Shown: positions 15,192-23,849 of the stretch, one piece after another | Position numbering within the stretch: position 1 is the first letter of the stretch | Layout: the number at the start of each line of letters is the position of its first letter | DNA from: Haladaptatus sp. QDMS2 | GTDB taxonomy: Archaea; Halobacteriota; Halobacteria; Halobacteriales; Halococcaceae | Length of the DNA stretch: 64,000 nucleotides | Direction: 5' to 3' | NCBI RefSeq assembly: GCF_029338295.1 | Contig: NZ_CP119791.1 | Coordinates: 1,612,001-1,676,000 of the forward strand | The notes under the pieces: generated by a model | The model's input: the letters and a program-made list of their open reading frames with translations, nothing else | The model's database searches: none | Told to the model about the DNA's origin: nothing | Position numbers and translations under genes: made by a program

Positions 15192-15719
15192 ATGGACCAA
15201 CAGTTCGACTGGCTCACCTTAGACGAGGGTGAGGAGATTCTCTGGGCGGACACACCCCACCCCTACAGTCTCGTGCCCGCGTTCATCGTCGGCGTCCCGC
15301 TCATGCTCATCCTCGTCGGGATTCCCATCGTGGTCGGGGCGTATCTCACCCACAAGAACACCAACTTCGTCGTGACGAACCGCGCCCTCTACAAGAAGAC
15401 CGGCGTCCTCTCGCGCAACGTCCAGCGCATCGAGTTCGACAAGGTGCAGGACACCTCCTACCGTCAGACCTTCTTCGGGTCGCAGTTTGGCTACGGCGCG
15501 GTGGACATCTCGACGGCCGGCGGCGCGGGCGTGGAACTCAGCTTCCAGAGCGTCGCGAACCCACAGGAACTCCAGTCGCTCATCAACGAGCGCATCAACC
15601 GCCGCGAGGGACGCGGTGGCTCGGCAGACGACAAGGCCGCCGTTCTGGACGAGATTCTCAGCGAACTGCGCGCGATGCGCGAGACGTTAGAGACGAACTC
15701 CCCGTCTAACCGTCCATGA
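15192..15719 (+). CDS. PH-domain membrane protein (bPH2/YdbS-like), first of a pair
   Basis: A 175-residue protein: an acidic N-terminus with GEEILWADTPHPYSL, one hydrophobic hairpin (about 28-55), then a bacterial PH-like domain marked by NFVVTNRALYKKTGVLSRNVQRIE and FGYGAVDISTAGG. Residues 140-175 are a helical acidic tail. Such bPH2 proteins sit at the inner face of the membrane, and their roles in archaea are not known. The gene overlaps the next by four bases (ATGA), and the two products are clearly related, so a heteromeric membrane complex is likely. Confidence 0.8.
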   Translation: MDQQFDWLTLDEGEEILWADTPHPYSLVPAFIVGVPLMLILVGIPIVVGAYLTHKNTNFVVTNRALYKKTGVLSRNVQRIEFDKVQDTSYRQTFFGSQFGYGAVDISTAGGAGVELSFQSVANPQELQSLINERINRREGRGGSADDKAAVLDEILSELRAMRETLETNSPSNRP

Positions 15720-16255
15720 GCGACCTCGATTGGCTCGTCCCCGACGCAGGTGAGGAAGTCCTGTGGTCGGGCCATCCACGACTCACGACGGTGCTTCCGG
15801 CGATGGTCATCGGAGCGCTTCTCGTCGGCGGATTTGGCGCGGCTGGATTCGCATTCAACGAACCGCTGCTCGCCATTCCGGCACTGCTTGGATTCCTCAT
15901 CGCAGGCGCTGCCTACCTGTTGGTCGTGAACACCGAGTTCGTCGTGACGAACGTCGGCCTGTACCGGAAAACCGGCGTCTTCTCGCGGAACGTCCGTCGG
16001 GTCTCGCTCTCGCGTGTCCAGAACAGTGCGTTCAGCCAGGGCCTCCTCGGGTCTATTTTCGGCTACGGGTCGGTCGGCGTCGAGGCCGCCGGTGGCGGGT
16101 CGATTCGATTTTCGAACATCGAAAATCCCCGCGACGTGCGGGCGCTGGTCGATACGTACGCTGGAGCAGACGACATTCCCGGAACGCTCGACCAGTGGCA
16201 AGCGGTGCTCGAAGAAGTTCGCGGCCTGCGAGCGGCGTTCGAGGCGCGGTCGTAG
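15716..16255 (+). CDS. PH-domain membrane protein (bPH2/YdbS-like), second of a pair
   Basis: A 179-residue paralogue of the preceding protein: N-terminal GEEVLWSGHPRLT, a two-helix membrane hairpin (about 22-62), and a PH-like domain with EFVVTNVGLYRKTGVFSRNVRRV and FGYGSVGVEAAGGGS. The two genes overlap by four bases and probably arose by tandem duplication. The N-terminal W-x-x-x-P pattern is shared by both. No enzyme motif is present. It ends the little operon that begins at 15192; the next gene converges on it. Confidence 0.8.
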   Translation: MSDLDWLVPDAGEEVLWSGHPRLTTVLPAMVIGALLVGGFGAAGFAFNEPLLAIPALLGFLIAGAAYLLVVNTEFVVTNVGLYRKTGVFSRNVRRVSLSRVQNSAFSQGLLGSIFGYGSVGVEAAGGGSIRFSNIENPRDVRALVDTYAGADDIPGTLDQWQAVLEEVRGLRAAFEARS

Positions 16256-16358
16256 GAATCTTCGTTTTACCAGCCTGTCCAGTCAGTGTAGCTCCCTAAC
16301 ACACCGCATTTCCGGTGAAAACTGAAGGACTGCGCGGGTGAAAACGGACGACTGGCGA

Positions 16359-17504
16359 TTAGAGGTAGCCCGCGTCCGCGAGGCGGGTGACGGCTTCTTC
16401 CAGTCGTTCCTTGCTGTTCGCGTAGGAGATGCGGGCGTAGCCGGGTGCATTGAACGCACTCCCCGGAACCGTCGCGACGTGGGCTTCCTGAATCGCGCCC
16501 TCACACCAGGCCGAATCGTCGTCGTCCACGGGAACCATCATGTAGAAGGCACCCTGCGGGACGGCGACGTCGACGCCGTGGTCTGCGAGGAGGTCGACGA
16601 GGAAGTCGCGGCGTTCTTCGAAGGCCGCACGCATCTCTTCGACCGCCTCAGACGTGTTTTCGAGGGCTTCGACGCCGGCGTACTGGACGAAGTGGGTCGC
16701 CCCAGACACCGAGTGAGAGTGAAGTTTGCCCGCCTCGTCGATGAGGGATTTCGGCGCGGCGAGGTAGCCGAGTCGCCACCCGGTCATCGAGAACGCCTTC
16801 GAGAACCCGTTTACCGTGACAGTGCGGTCTTCCATTCCGTCGAGAGTTCCGAGACTGGTCTGTTCGACGCCCTCGTAGGTGATTTCGTCGTAGATTTCGT
16901 CGGAGATGACGGTGAAGTCGTGTTCGACGGCGAGGTCGCGGACGCCTTCGAGGGCGGCGTCCGAGTACACCGCGCCCGTCGGGTTGCTCGGGGAGTTGAC
17001 GATGAGCAGGTCGGTGTCGTCGGAGACGGTCTCCGCGAGGTCTGAGAGGCCGGGTTCGAGCTGGAAGTCGTACGGGGCGAGGTCGACGCGCTTCAGGTCG
17101 CCACCAGCGAGTTTGACCATCGCCTCGTAGCTGACCCACGCGGGGTCGAGCAGCACGACTTCGTCGCCGTCCTGAACGAGCGTGTTCACCGTCTCGTAGA
17201 GCGCCTGTTTCGCGCCGGGCGTGACGATGATTTCGTCCGTGGCGTAGTCGAGGCCGTCTGCGTCGAGTTTCTGCTTTATCGCTCGTTTGAGCTGTGGAAT
17301 CCCGTTCGACGGCGGGTAACCGGTGTGGCCGGCGTCCATCGCGTCCTTGCCCGCCTGAATCACGTTCTCGGGGGTCGGGAAGTCGGGTTCGCCGACGCTC
17401 AGGTTCACGACGTCCACGCCGTCTGCCGCCAGTTCGGAGGCGAGGTTGGAGATAGCAAGGGTCGCGCTCGGTTCGACACGTTTCACTCTGTCTGCGAATT
17501 TCAT
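16359..17504 (-). CDS. PLP-dependent aminotransferase, class I (aspartate aminotransferase-like)
   Basis: A 381-residue fold-type I enzyme. Visible cofactor and substrate residues are Asn174 (SPSNPTG), Asp202 and Tyr205 (SDEIYDEI), the Schiff-base Lys236 in GFSKAFSMTGWRLGY, and Arg358 (YARISYA), which binds the substrate carboxylate. SVGEPDFPTP near the N-terminus is typical of the Igamma subgroup of aspartate aminotransferases. The substrate could be aspartate or an aromatic amino acid. It overlaps the ribH stop by four bases, so it is the second gene of a ribH operon, an odd metabolic pairing that may only reflect shared expression. Confidence 0.85.
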   Translation of the reverse strand: MKFADRVKRVEPSATLAISNLASELAADGVDVVNLSVGEPDFPTPENVIQAGKDAMDAGHTGYPPSNGIPQLKRAIKQKLDADGLDYATDEIIVTPGAKQALYETVNTLVQDGDEVVLLDPAWVSYEAMVKLAGGDLKRVDLAPYDFQLEPGLSDLAETVSDDTDLLIVNSPSNPTGAVYSDAALEGVRDLAVEHDFTVISDEIYDEITYEGVEQTSLGTLDGMEDRTVTVNGFSKAFSMTGWRLGYLAAPKSLIDEAGKLHSHSVSGATHFVQYAGVEALENTSEAVEEMRAAFEERRDFLVDLLADHGVDVAVPQGAFYMMVPVDDDDSAWCEGAIQEAHVATVPGSAFNAPGYARISYANSKERLEEAVTRLADAGYL

Positions 17505-17905
17505 TGTAGTTCCTCCACGAGGTCGAGAGCGCCCGTGACCGCGTGGGCACCCATGTCGGTACGTGCTCGGGCCTCGTCCGCCGTCATCCCCGGCCCGGCG
17601 ATGCCGAGCGTGACCGGCGTGTCGCGGTCGATGCTCACGTCCGTGAGTTTCTGGGCGGCGGCGTTGCCGATGACTTCGTCGTGGCTCGTCTCACCGGTGA
17701 TGATACAGCCGAGCACCGCGACGGCGTCGATGTCGTCGCGACGGGCGAGTCGGTCCGCCGCGAGCGGCGTATCGTACGCCCCGGGAACGGCGAGGGTTGC
17801 TGCGATGTCCGCGCCGCGCTCTGCTGCGGCCTCACGGGCCAACTCCTCCATCTTCGACGTAATCGCGCGGTTGAACTGCGCGACCACCAGCCCAAGCGTT
17901 ACCAT
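17501..17905 (-). CDS. ribH: 6,7-dimethyl-8-ribityllumazine synthase
   Basis: A 134-residue protein of the usual archaeal length, starting MVTLGLVVAQFNRAIT. The substrate loop reads PGAYDTPLAADRL, and the catalytic His is in ITGETSHDEVI. It joins 5-amino-6-ribitylaminouracil with dihydroxybutanone phosphate, the last step before riboflavin synthase. The start at 17905 is preferred over the longer frame because a TATA box (TTTTAGTA, 17926-17933 on the reverse strand) lies about 25 bases upstream. With ribL at 12.2 kb, this window encodes two flavin-pathway steps. Confidence 0.9.
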   Translation of the reverse strand: MVTLGLVVAQFNRAITSKMEELAREAAAERGADIAATLAVPGAYDTPLAADRLARRDDIDAVAVLGCIITGETSHDEVIGNAAAQKLTDVSIDRDTPVTLGIAGPGMTADEARARTDMGAHAVTGALDLVEELQ

Positions 17906-17925
17906 GTGTTCGCGGTGGTGCAGGG

Positions 17926-17933
17926 TACTAAAA
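17926..17933 (-). promoter_or_regulatory. TATA box of the ribH operon
   Basis: TTTTAGTA on the reverse strand is centred about 25 bases before ATG 17905, with no ribosome-binding site between, so a leaderless ribH-aminotransferase transcript is expected. Confidence 0.5.
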
Positions 17934-18048
17934 GAAGTACCGTTCCCGGTATCGCCTGCGAACAGTTTTCTGCGACTGGACGGCATATGTCAAAGACGCG
18001 TTTAACAAACAGAAGGATTCTAACCCCCGCGTGCGCTTTAGTGGTTCA

Positions 18049-19773
18049 ATGGCAACGGTTGACGACCCCCGCTCTCGCTCTGACGACCGCCGGAGATTGT
18101 TCTTCGCGCTCGTCGCCATCGCCGCCGTCGCACTCATCGCGCGTCTCATTTTCCTCGGCGACCGCGTCGCCCACTGGGACGAAGGCCGCGTGGCGTACTG
18201 GACGCTTCGCTACGCAAAGACCGGCGTCTGGGAGTACCGCCCCATCGTCCACGGGCCGTTCCTCTTTCACGTGAACAAGTACGTGTTCACGCTGCTCGGG
18301 CCGACGGACTTCGCAATGCGCCTCGTCGTCGCCATCGTCGGCGGCCTGCTCCCGCTCACCGCGTGGAACTTCCGCGAGCACCTTCGCGACCTCGAAGTCG
18401 GCGTCCTCGGGGCGCTCCTCGCGTTCAACCCACTCCTGCTCTACTACTCGCGGTTCATGCGCAACGACCTGCTCGTCGCCGCGTTCATGTTCGTCGCCCT
18501 CGGCTTCTTCGCCCGCGCTTACGACACTGGCAAACACCGGTATTTCTACGTCGGCGTCCTCGCGTTCGCCCTCGCCTTCACCACGAAAGAGAGCGCGATT
18601 CTCTACCCCGTTTGCTGGGCCGGCGCGGCCGCCCTTTTGCTCGACCATCGGCTCTTCCGTGCTCGCGACCGCTTGCCCCACTCGTGGAAGCAGGAAGTCG
18701 TCGATTACGGCTTCTGGCTTCGTGACGTGCTCCGGGCGTGGGCCATCCCCCTCGTCGTCGGCCTCGTCGAGTTTTTCGTCGTCATCGTCGTGTTCTACGC
18801 GCCGCGCGTCGGCGGCGACGGCGTCGGGTTCGACACGATGTTCTCGAATCCTGCGCTCCTGCCAGCAGTCGTCGAACGGGCAACCGTCGGGTCGTGGGAA
18901 ACCTTCTACGGCCTCTGGATTGCTGGCGGCCATCAGGACCACGCCTACCTGCCGTACCTCGGCGACTTCATCGAAACGCTCGCGTTCGGGGCCGGCCCGC
19001 TCGTGCTGTTCGCCGTCATTGGATTCATCGCAGACCGCTACTCCCGTGAGGGGCCACGCGACCTCGTCGCACTCGCGGCGTACTGGGGATTCGTCTCGAT
19101 TCTCGGCTACCCCATCGTCACCGACATCATGGCACCGTGGGCGACCATCAACGCCATCGTCCCTCTCGCCATTCCGGCAGCGGTGGGCGTGGCGCTCATC
19201 CTCCGTTGGGGCCGGGAAGCCTTCGAAGATGAGGACATGGTAAGCGTCGGCCTGACGGCGATGCTCATCATCTTCGTCGCCGGATTTACCGTCGGCACCG
19301 CCGTGGACGTGGCGTACCTCAACTCCGCGAGCGAGGAGAACAAGGAACTCCTCCAGTGGGCCCAGCCACACAACGAGATTCGCCCGACGCTGGAGAAAAT
19401 CTCCGCCATCTCTGAGAACCACGACGATGGGCCTGACGTGCTGTTCTACGGGACGACACCGCCGGGCAGTTCGGAGGAACGCTTCTACGTCTCGAACGAA
19501 TCGAGCACGCTATACGCGCCTCCCGGCGGCCCGTCGTGGCACACGCGCCTCCCATTGCCGTGGTACTTCGAGGCCGACGGCGCACAGGTGACGAGCACGA
19601 AGCCCGGAACCGACCCCGAGTCCATCGAGGACATGCCACCAGTCGTCATCGCCTACGAATGGGACCGCGAGGAGTTAGAACCGCACCTCGAAGGCTACAC
19701 GGCCTACGAACACGAGTTCCGCCTCTGGGCCGACACCATCGTCATCTTCGTCGACGAGTCGCAACTCCAGTAA
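18049..19773 (+). CDS. Agl23-like flippase-associated membrane protein (TIGR03663 type), copy 1
   Basis: A 574-residue multi-pass protein of the GT-C type. After the first helix comes RVAHWDEGRVAYW, with the Asp-Glu pair of GT-C enzymes in the first external loop, then IVHGPFLFHVNKY and YYSRFMRNDLLV. About ten helices follow, and then a soluble C-terminal domain of roughly 140 residues. The family is called flippase activity-associated Agl23 and is linked to protein N-glycosylation in haloarchaea, presumably using a lipid-linked sugar. ATG 18049 (MATVDD) is preferred to GTG 18031. It is followed by a clear paralogue. Confidence 0.8.
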   Translation: MATVDDPRSRSDDRRRLFFALVAIAAVALIARLIFLGDRVAHWDEGRVAYWTLRYAKTGVWEYRPIVHGPFLFHVNKYVFTLLGPTDFAMRLVVAIVGGLLPLTAWNFREHLRDLEVGVLGALLAFNPLLLYYSRFMRNDLLVAAFMFVALGFFARAYDTGKHRYFYVGVLAFALAFTTKESAILYPVCWAGAAALLLDHRLFRARDRLPHSWKQEVVDYGFWLRDVLRAWAIPLVVGLVEFFVVIVVFYAPRVGGDGVGFDTMFSNPALLPAVVERATVGSWETFYGLWIAGGHQDHAYLPYLGDFIETLAFGAGPLVLFAVIGFIADRYSREGPRDLVALAAYWGFVSILGYPIVTDIMAPWATINAIVPLAIPAAVGVALILRWGREAFEDEDMVSVGLTAMLIIFVAGFTVGTAVDVAYLNSASEENKELLQWAQPHNEIRPTLEKISAISENHDDGPDVLFYGTTPPGSSEERFYVSNESSTLYAPPGGPSWHTRLPLPWYFEADGAQVTSTKPGTDPESIEDMPPVVIAYEWDREELEPHLEGYTAYEHEFRLWADTIVIFVDESQLQ

Positions 19774-19796
19774 TCGACTGCCCGCCGCGGAATTTC

Positions 19797-19802
19797 TTTA
19801 TA
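19797..19802 (+). promoter_or_regulatory. TATA box between the two Agl23 paralogues
   Basis: TTTATA lies 26-31 bases before ATG 19828. It gives the second paralogue and the purKE genes behind it their own leaderless start, independent of the first copy. Confidence 0.6.
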
Positions 19803-19827
19803 CCTGCCGGTGAAATCCGCGATACGA

Positions 19828-21561
19828 ATGACAACCCAGCGTCACGATTCCCGACTGTTTCTCGTCGTCACCGGTGTCGTTGTCGTGGCGCTCGCACTCA
19901 GACTGTTTACCCTCGGTGACCGCATCGCCCACTGGGACGAAGCGCGCGTCGCCTACTGGATTCTCGACTATCTGCGCACAGGCAACTACACGTATCGTCC
20001 AATCATCCACGGCCCCTTCCTTCAGCAGGTAAACCGCGTCGTCTTCGCGCTCATCGGTCCCTCTGACTTCGCCATGCGGCTTCCCGTCGCGATGCTCGGC
20101 GGCCTCCTCCCGGCAGCAGCCCTGCTCTTTCGGGCCCATCTCGACGACTGGGAGGTCGTAGCGCTATCCCTCTGGCTGGCGTTTACGCCGGTCCTGCTCT
20201 ACTACTCGCGGTTCATGCGCGGGGACCTCCCGGTCGCGGCTTTCTCGCTTATCGCGGTGGGTTTCTTCGTCCGCACACTCGATACTGGCCGTCGCCGCTA
20301 CCTCTACGCGGGCGTCGCCAGCCTTGCGCTCGCGATGACGGTCAAAGAGAACGTCATCGTGACCATCGTGACGTGGGTCGGCGCGGCCGTCCTCCTCCTC
20401 GACTACAGACTGCTGGTCGCCCGCGAGCGTGACTGGACGTGGCCAGCCGTTTCTGCCCAAGGAAAACAGCGGCTCGCCGCGCTGCGACCGTGGACCGTCC
20501 CGCTCGCGCTTGCCGCCGTCGAACTCGTCGCCATCATCACCGTGTTCTACGCGCCGCGCTCTGGGGAGGGGGGACCTGACTTCGCAACCGCACTTTTGAA
20601 CCCTGGATTGCTGCCCGGCATCGTCTGGGAAGCCACCGTCGGGTCGTGGATATCCTTTTACTCGCTGTGGGTGCTCGGCGACCTGAGTGAGCACGCCTAC
20701 GTCCCCTACCTCGTCCACTTCGTCGAGACGCTCGCGGTGGGCGGTGGGGCACTCACCGCCTTCGCAGTCGTCGGCTTCGTCGCCGCCCGCTACCGTCCCG
20801 AGGGTCACCGCGAACTCGTCTCGTTTTTCGGCTACTGGGGATTCGTCTCGATTCTCGGCTACCCCATCGTCACCGACATCATGGCTCCGTGGGCCATCAT
20901 CCACGCCGTCGTCCCGCTCTCGATCCCGGCGGCCGTCGGCCTCGTCTGGTTCGCCCGGGCCGGCCGGAGCGCGGTCGCCGCGAGGGACTATCGGACGGCT
21001 GGACTCACGGCGGTAATCCTCCTGCTGGCGGTCAGTCAGGTCACCCTCGGCGGCGTGAGTCAGGTGTACCTCCAGCCCCAGGCAGAGGACAACCAACTGG
21101 TGCAGTACGGCCAGCCGGCGGACGACCTGCGCCCGACGCTCAACCGCATCGAACGCGTGGCCGCAGCAAACGACGGCGTGGACGTTCTCTACTTCGGCGA
21201 GTTTTTCTACATCACGAACGAGACCAGCGGGTCACTCCCCGAACGCGATAAGTGGTTCAACCAGCTTCCGTTGCCGTGGTACACAGCCATGTACGACGCG
21301 AACGTCACCTCTGCGCGCAATCGAACCCAGTTCGATCCGTTGTTCGAGCGCGAGCGCCCACCGGTCATCATCACCATCGCGAACGACCGCGGCTACGTCA
21401 CGCGGCGCATTGGTGTCCACGAGGGAAGCGGGTACGACGAGGAAATCTACCGCCTGCGAACCTTCGGGACGCGGACGGCGTTCTTCGTGAACGAGTCGGC
21501 CGTTCCGCGAACCGAGGTGGTAACGTTTATTCCACCTCCATCGAAATCGCCGGATAACTGA
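19828..21561 (+). CDS. Agl23-like flippase-associated membrane protein (TIGR03663 type), copy 2
   Basis: A 577-residue paralogue of the preceding protein. It shares RIAHWDEARVAYWILDY, IIHGPFLQQVNRVVF, YYSRFMRGDLPVAAF and the nearly identical GFVSILGYPIVTDIMAPWA. The helix pattern and C-terminal soluble domain match. The two differ enough throughout for an old duplication. ATG 19828 is chosen over GTG 19810 because a TATA box is correctly placed for it. Its stop codon shares one base with the purK start, so glycan and purine genes are joined in one transcript, probably for convenience rather than function. Confidence 0.8.
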   Translation: MTTQRHDSRLFLVVTGVVVVALALRLFTLGDRIAHWDEARVAYWILDYLRTGNYTYRPIIHGPFLQQVNRVVFALIGPSDFAMRLPVAMLGGLLPAAALLFRAHLDDWEVVALSLWLAFTPVLLYYSRFMRGDLPVAAFSLIAVGFFVRTLDTGRRRYLYAGVASLALAMTVKENVIVTIVTWVGAAVLLLDYRLLVARERDWTWPAVSAQGKQRLAALRPWTVPLALAAVELVAIITVFYAPRSGEGGPDFATALLNPGLLPGIVWEATVGSWISFYSLWVLGDLSEHAYVPYLVHFVETLAVGGGALTAFAVVGFVAARYRPEGHRELVSFFGYWGFVSILGYPIVTDIMAPWAIIHAVVPLSIPAAVGLVWFARAGRSAVAARDYRTAGLTAVILLLAVSQVTLGGVSQVYLQPQAEDNQLVQYGQPADDLRPTLNRIERVAAANDGVDVLYFGEFFYITNETSGSLPERDKWFNQLPLPWYTAMYDANVTSARNRTQFDPLFERERPPVIITIANDRGYVTRRIGVHEGSGYDEEIYRLRTFGTRTAFFVNESAVPRTEVVTFIPPPSKSPDN

Positions 21562-22718
21562 TGAAACTCTCGTTACCCGGCCCGACGCTCGGCATCGTCG
21601 GCGGCGGCCAACTCGGGCGCATGATCGGTGAGGCGGCGGCCCCCCTCGGGGTCGAAGTCATCGTCTCCGACCCGACACCCGACCCGCCGGCCGCACCGAC
21701 CGTCCGCGACACGCTCGTTGGCGACTTCGACGACCCGGAAGCGGTCCGCGAACTCGCCCGCCGCGCAGACGTCCTCACGTTCGAAATCGAACTCGCAGAC
21801 CCGGACGTGCTGGAGGACGTCCGCGAGGAGTTTGGCGTCGACGTTCACCCGACGCCCGAGACCCTGCGCATGATTCAGGACAAGTTCGTCCAGAACACGC
21901 GCCTCGCAGACCACGGGATTCCCGTTCCGGCGTTCGAAGCCGTCGAAGGCCCAGACGACCTCCGTGCCGTGTGCGAGGAGTTCGGTTATCCCGCGATGGT
22001 AAAAGCCCGACAGGGCGGCTACGACGGCCGGGGGAATCTCCCAGTCGAATCACCAGACCACGCAGAGACCGTCCTCGACGAAGTCGGAGGCGACGCGCTC
22101 GTAGAGGAGATGGTCGAGTTCGTCCGCGAAATCTCCGTGATTGCGGTCAAGGGCAAAGACGAAGTGGCCACGTACACCGCGGGCGAGAACGTCCACGAGG
22201 AAGAGATTCTCCGTGAGACAGTTGTCCCCGCGCGTGCGCCAGACGCCGTTCTCGACCGCGCCCACGACGTGGCCGAATCAGTCCTCGAAATTCTGGAGGG
22301 CCGGGGCGTCTACGGCATCGAACTGTTTGAGACGGACGACGGCGAGATTCTCGTGAACGAAATCGCCCCGCGCCCGCACAACTCCGGCCACTGGACCATC
22401 GAGGGCGCGGTGACCTCGCAGTTCGAGCAACACGCCCGCGCCGTCCTCGGGTGGCCCCTCGGGTCGACGGCCCTGCGCTGTCCGACCGTCTCCGCGAACA
22501 TCCTTGGCGACGTGGACGAACCGGAACCCGCCGAACTGTCGGGCGTCGAGGAGGCCCTCGCTACGCCCGGCGTCAGCCTCCACTGGTACGGCAAACGCGA
22601 GGTGCGCCCGCTGCGGAAGATGGGACACCTCACGCTCGTCGATTCACCCGACAGCGACACAGACGACTTACTCGACCGAATTCGAACCGTCCGCGACTAC
22701 CTGACTTTCTCCCAATGA
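21561..22718 (+). CDS. purK: N5-carboxyaminoimidazole ribonucleotide synthase
   Basis: A 385-residue ATP-grasp enzyme. The N-terminal GGGQLGRMIGEAAAPLG binds AIR, the ATP-grasp centre includes YPAMVKARQGGYDGRGN, and the metal site reads EIAPRPHNSGHWTIEG. It converts AIR, bicarbonate and ATP to N5-CAIR in purine synthesis. The start ATG shares its A with the TGA of the Agl23 gene, and its stop overlaps purE by four bases. PurK plus class I PurE is the usual haloarchaeal route. Confidence 0.95.
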   Translation: MKLSLPGPTLGIVGGGQLGRMIGEAAAPLGVEVIVSDPTPDPPAAPTVRDTLVGDFDDPEAVRELARRADVLTFEIELADPDVLEDVREEFGVDVHPTPETLRMIQDKFVQNTRLADHGIPVPAFEAVEGPDDLRAVCEEFGYPAMVKARQGGYDGRGNLPVESPDHAETVLDEVGGDALVEEMVEFVREISVIAVKGKDEVATYTAGENVHEEEILRETVVPARAPDAVLDRAHDVAESVLEILEGRGVYGIELFETDDGEILVNEIAPRPHNSGHWTIEGAVTSQFEQHARAVLGWPLGSTALRCPTVSANILGDVDEPEPAELSGVEEALATPGVSLHWYGKREVRPLRKMGHLTLVDSPDSDTDDLLDRIRTVRDYLTFSQ

Positions 22719-23335
22719 CCGTCGACGCAATCCAAGACCTCGTAGACCAGTTCGAACGCGAAGCGAACCTCGACCAGGAAAAGACCCCCGACGTGGGCAT
22801 CATCATGGGCTCTGACTCCGACTTAGACGTGATGTCGGGAGCCTACGACGCGCTTACGGAACTCGGCTTCGCGGAGGTGACCGACTACGAGAACCCACCA
22901 GATGCCGAATTTACCTTCGAGACGTACGTCATCTCCGCGCACCGAACGCCGGGACTGATGTACGCCTACGCGCAGACGGCGGCCGACCGCGGTCTGGACG
23001 TCATCATCGCCGGCGCAGGCGGGAAATCAGCCGACCTGCCGAACATGACGGCTTCGCTCGCGTACCCGATTCCGGTCATCGGCGTCCCCGTCCAGGAGAA
23101 GTCCGTTGACTCGGTCATTGGCATGCCGACGGGCGCGCCAATCGTCGCCGTGGACGCCGGGAAATCTTTTAACGCCGCGCTTTCTGCTGCACAAATCCTC
23201 GCACGCTCCTCGTCGGCGCTCGAACGGAAGCTCGTCGAGTACCACGAAAGTCTCCAAGGAGACGTGGCGGCTGTGTCCAGGAAACTGCACGACAGCGGGA
23301 CTCCCGGTTTCATGGCCCAACGCGACGCTGAGTGA
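22715..23335 (+). CDS. purE: N5-CAIR mutase
   Basis: A 206-residue protein, starting MTVDAIQDLVDQFEREAN. The first 25 residues are a helical extension. The PurE core follows, with IIMGSDSDLDVM (phosphate and substrate binding), YVISAHRTPGLMYAYA (catalytic His) and AGAGGKSADLPNM. It moves the carboxyl group of N5-CAIR to make CAIR. The C-terminal 40 residues form a helical tail. A run of five T at 23367-23371, about 30 bases after the stop, may end the transcript before the nuo promoter. Confidence 0.95.
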   Translation: MTVDAIQDLVDQFEREANLDQEKTPDVGIIMGSDSDLDVMSGAYDALTELGFAEVTDYENPPDAEFTFETYVISAHRTPGLMYAYAQTAADRGLDVIIAGAGGKSADLPNMTASLAYPIPVIGVPVQEKSVDSVIGMPTGAPIVAVDAGKSFNAALSAAQILARSSSALERKLVEYHESLQGDVAAVSRKLHDSGTPGFMAQRDAE

Positions 23336-23366
23336 GCGAACCATCCGCATGACTGCTGAGCGCTGA

Positions 23367-23371
23367 TTTTT
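23367..23371 (+). terminator. Poly-T terminator after purE
   Basis: TTTTT lies 32 bases downstream of the purE stop and just before the nuo promoter. Short T runs like this are the usual archaeal intrinsic stop. Confidence 0.4.
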
Positions 23372-23396
23372 CGGGGAGAACGGGAAGAATCAACCC

Positions 23397-23402
23397 TTAT
23401 AT
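23397..23402 (+). promoter_or_regulatory. nuo operon promoter
   Basis: TTATAT is 40 bases before the nuoA start, which predicts a leader of about 13-15 bases carrying AGGAG (23429-23433), nine bases before the ATG. Most genes here look leaderless; nuoA has a real Shine-Dalgarno sequence. ACCC/GGGT directly flanks the TATA element as a small inverted repeat. Confidence 0.6.
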
Positions 23403-23441
23403 GGGTGCGTTCCCAACCGCCGAACGATAGGAGATAACGGT

Positions 23442-23849
23442 ATGAGCAATCCATGGATAGCGATCGGCGCACTCGCGGTGGTCGGGGTCGGCATCCCTCT
23501 CGGTATGATGGCAGTGTCGAGTCTGCTCCGCCCCAGTGTGCCTGAGCAAGGAAAACGCGCCGTCTACGAGAGCGGCGAGATCCCGACGGGGAACACACGC
23601 ATCCGGTTTAACATTCAGTACTACATGGTTGCGTTGCTGTTCGTCGTTTTCGACATCGAGACTGTCCTCATCTTCCCTTGGACAGTCATCTACCGTGACG
23701 CCGTCACCAACGCCGGGTTGGTACAGGCGCTCGCACCGATGCTTGTCTTCATCGGGGTCCTCGTCGTCGGCCTCGCGTGGGCGTGGCGCAAGGGCGCAGT
23801 GCAGTGGGTCAAAAGCCCACGGGCTGAACAATCGCGGGTGGACCAATAA
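23442..23849 (+). CDS. nuoA: NADH-quinone oxidoreductase subunit A
   Basis: A 135-residue protein with three transmembrane helices. The conserved ALLFVVFDIETVLIFPW in the second helix carries the acidic residues near the quinone channel, and KRAVYESGEIPTG matches the loop that switches conformation in complex I. It is the first gene of an eleven-gene operon with almost no gaps. Its stop shares one base with the start of nuoB. The N-terminus is not an exported signal. Confidence 0.95.
   Translation: MSNPWIAIGALAVVGVGIPLGMMAVSSLLRPSVPEQGKRAVYESGEIPTGNTRIRFNIQYYMVALLFVVFDIETVLIFPWTVIYRDAVTNAGLVQALAPMLVFIGVLVVGLAWAWRKGAVQWVKSPRAEQSRVDQ

Noticed and set aside
23382-23414. GGGAA...TTCCC repeat at the nuo promoter as an operator
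   Set aside because: The arms are only five bases and are not centred on the TATA box, so chance is likely.
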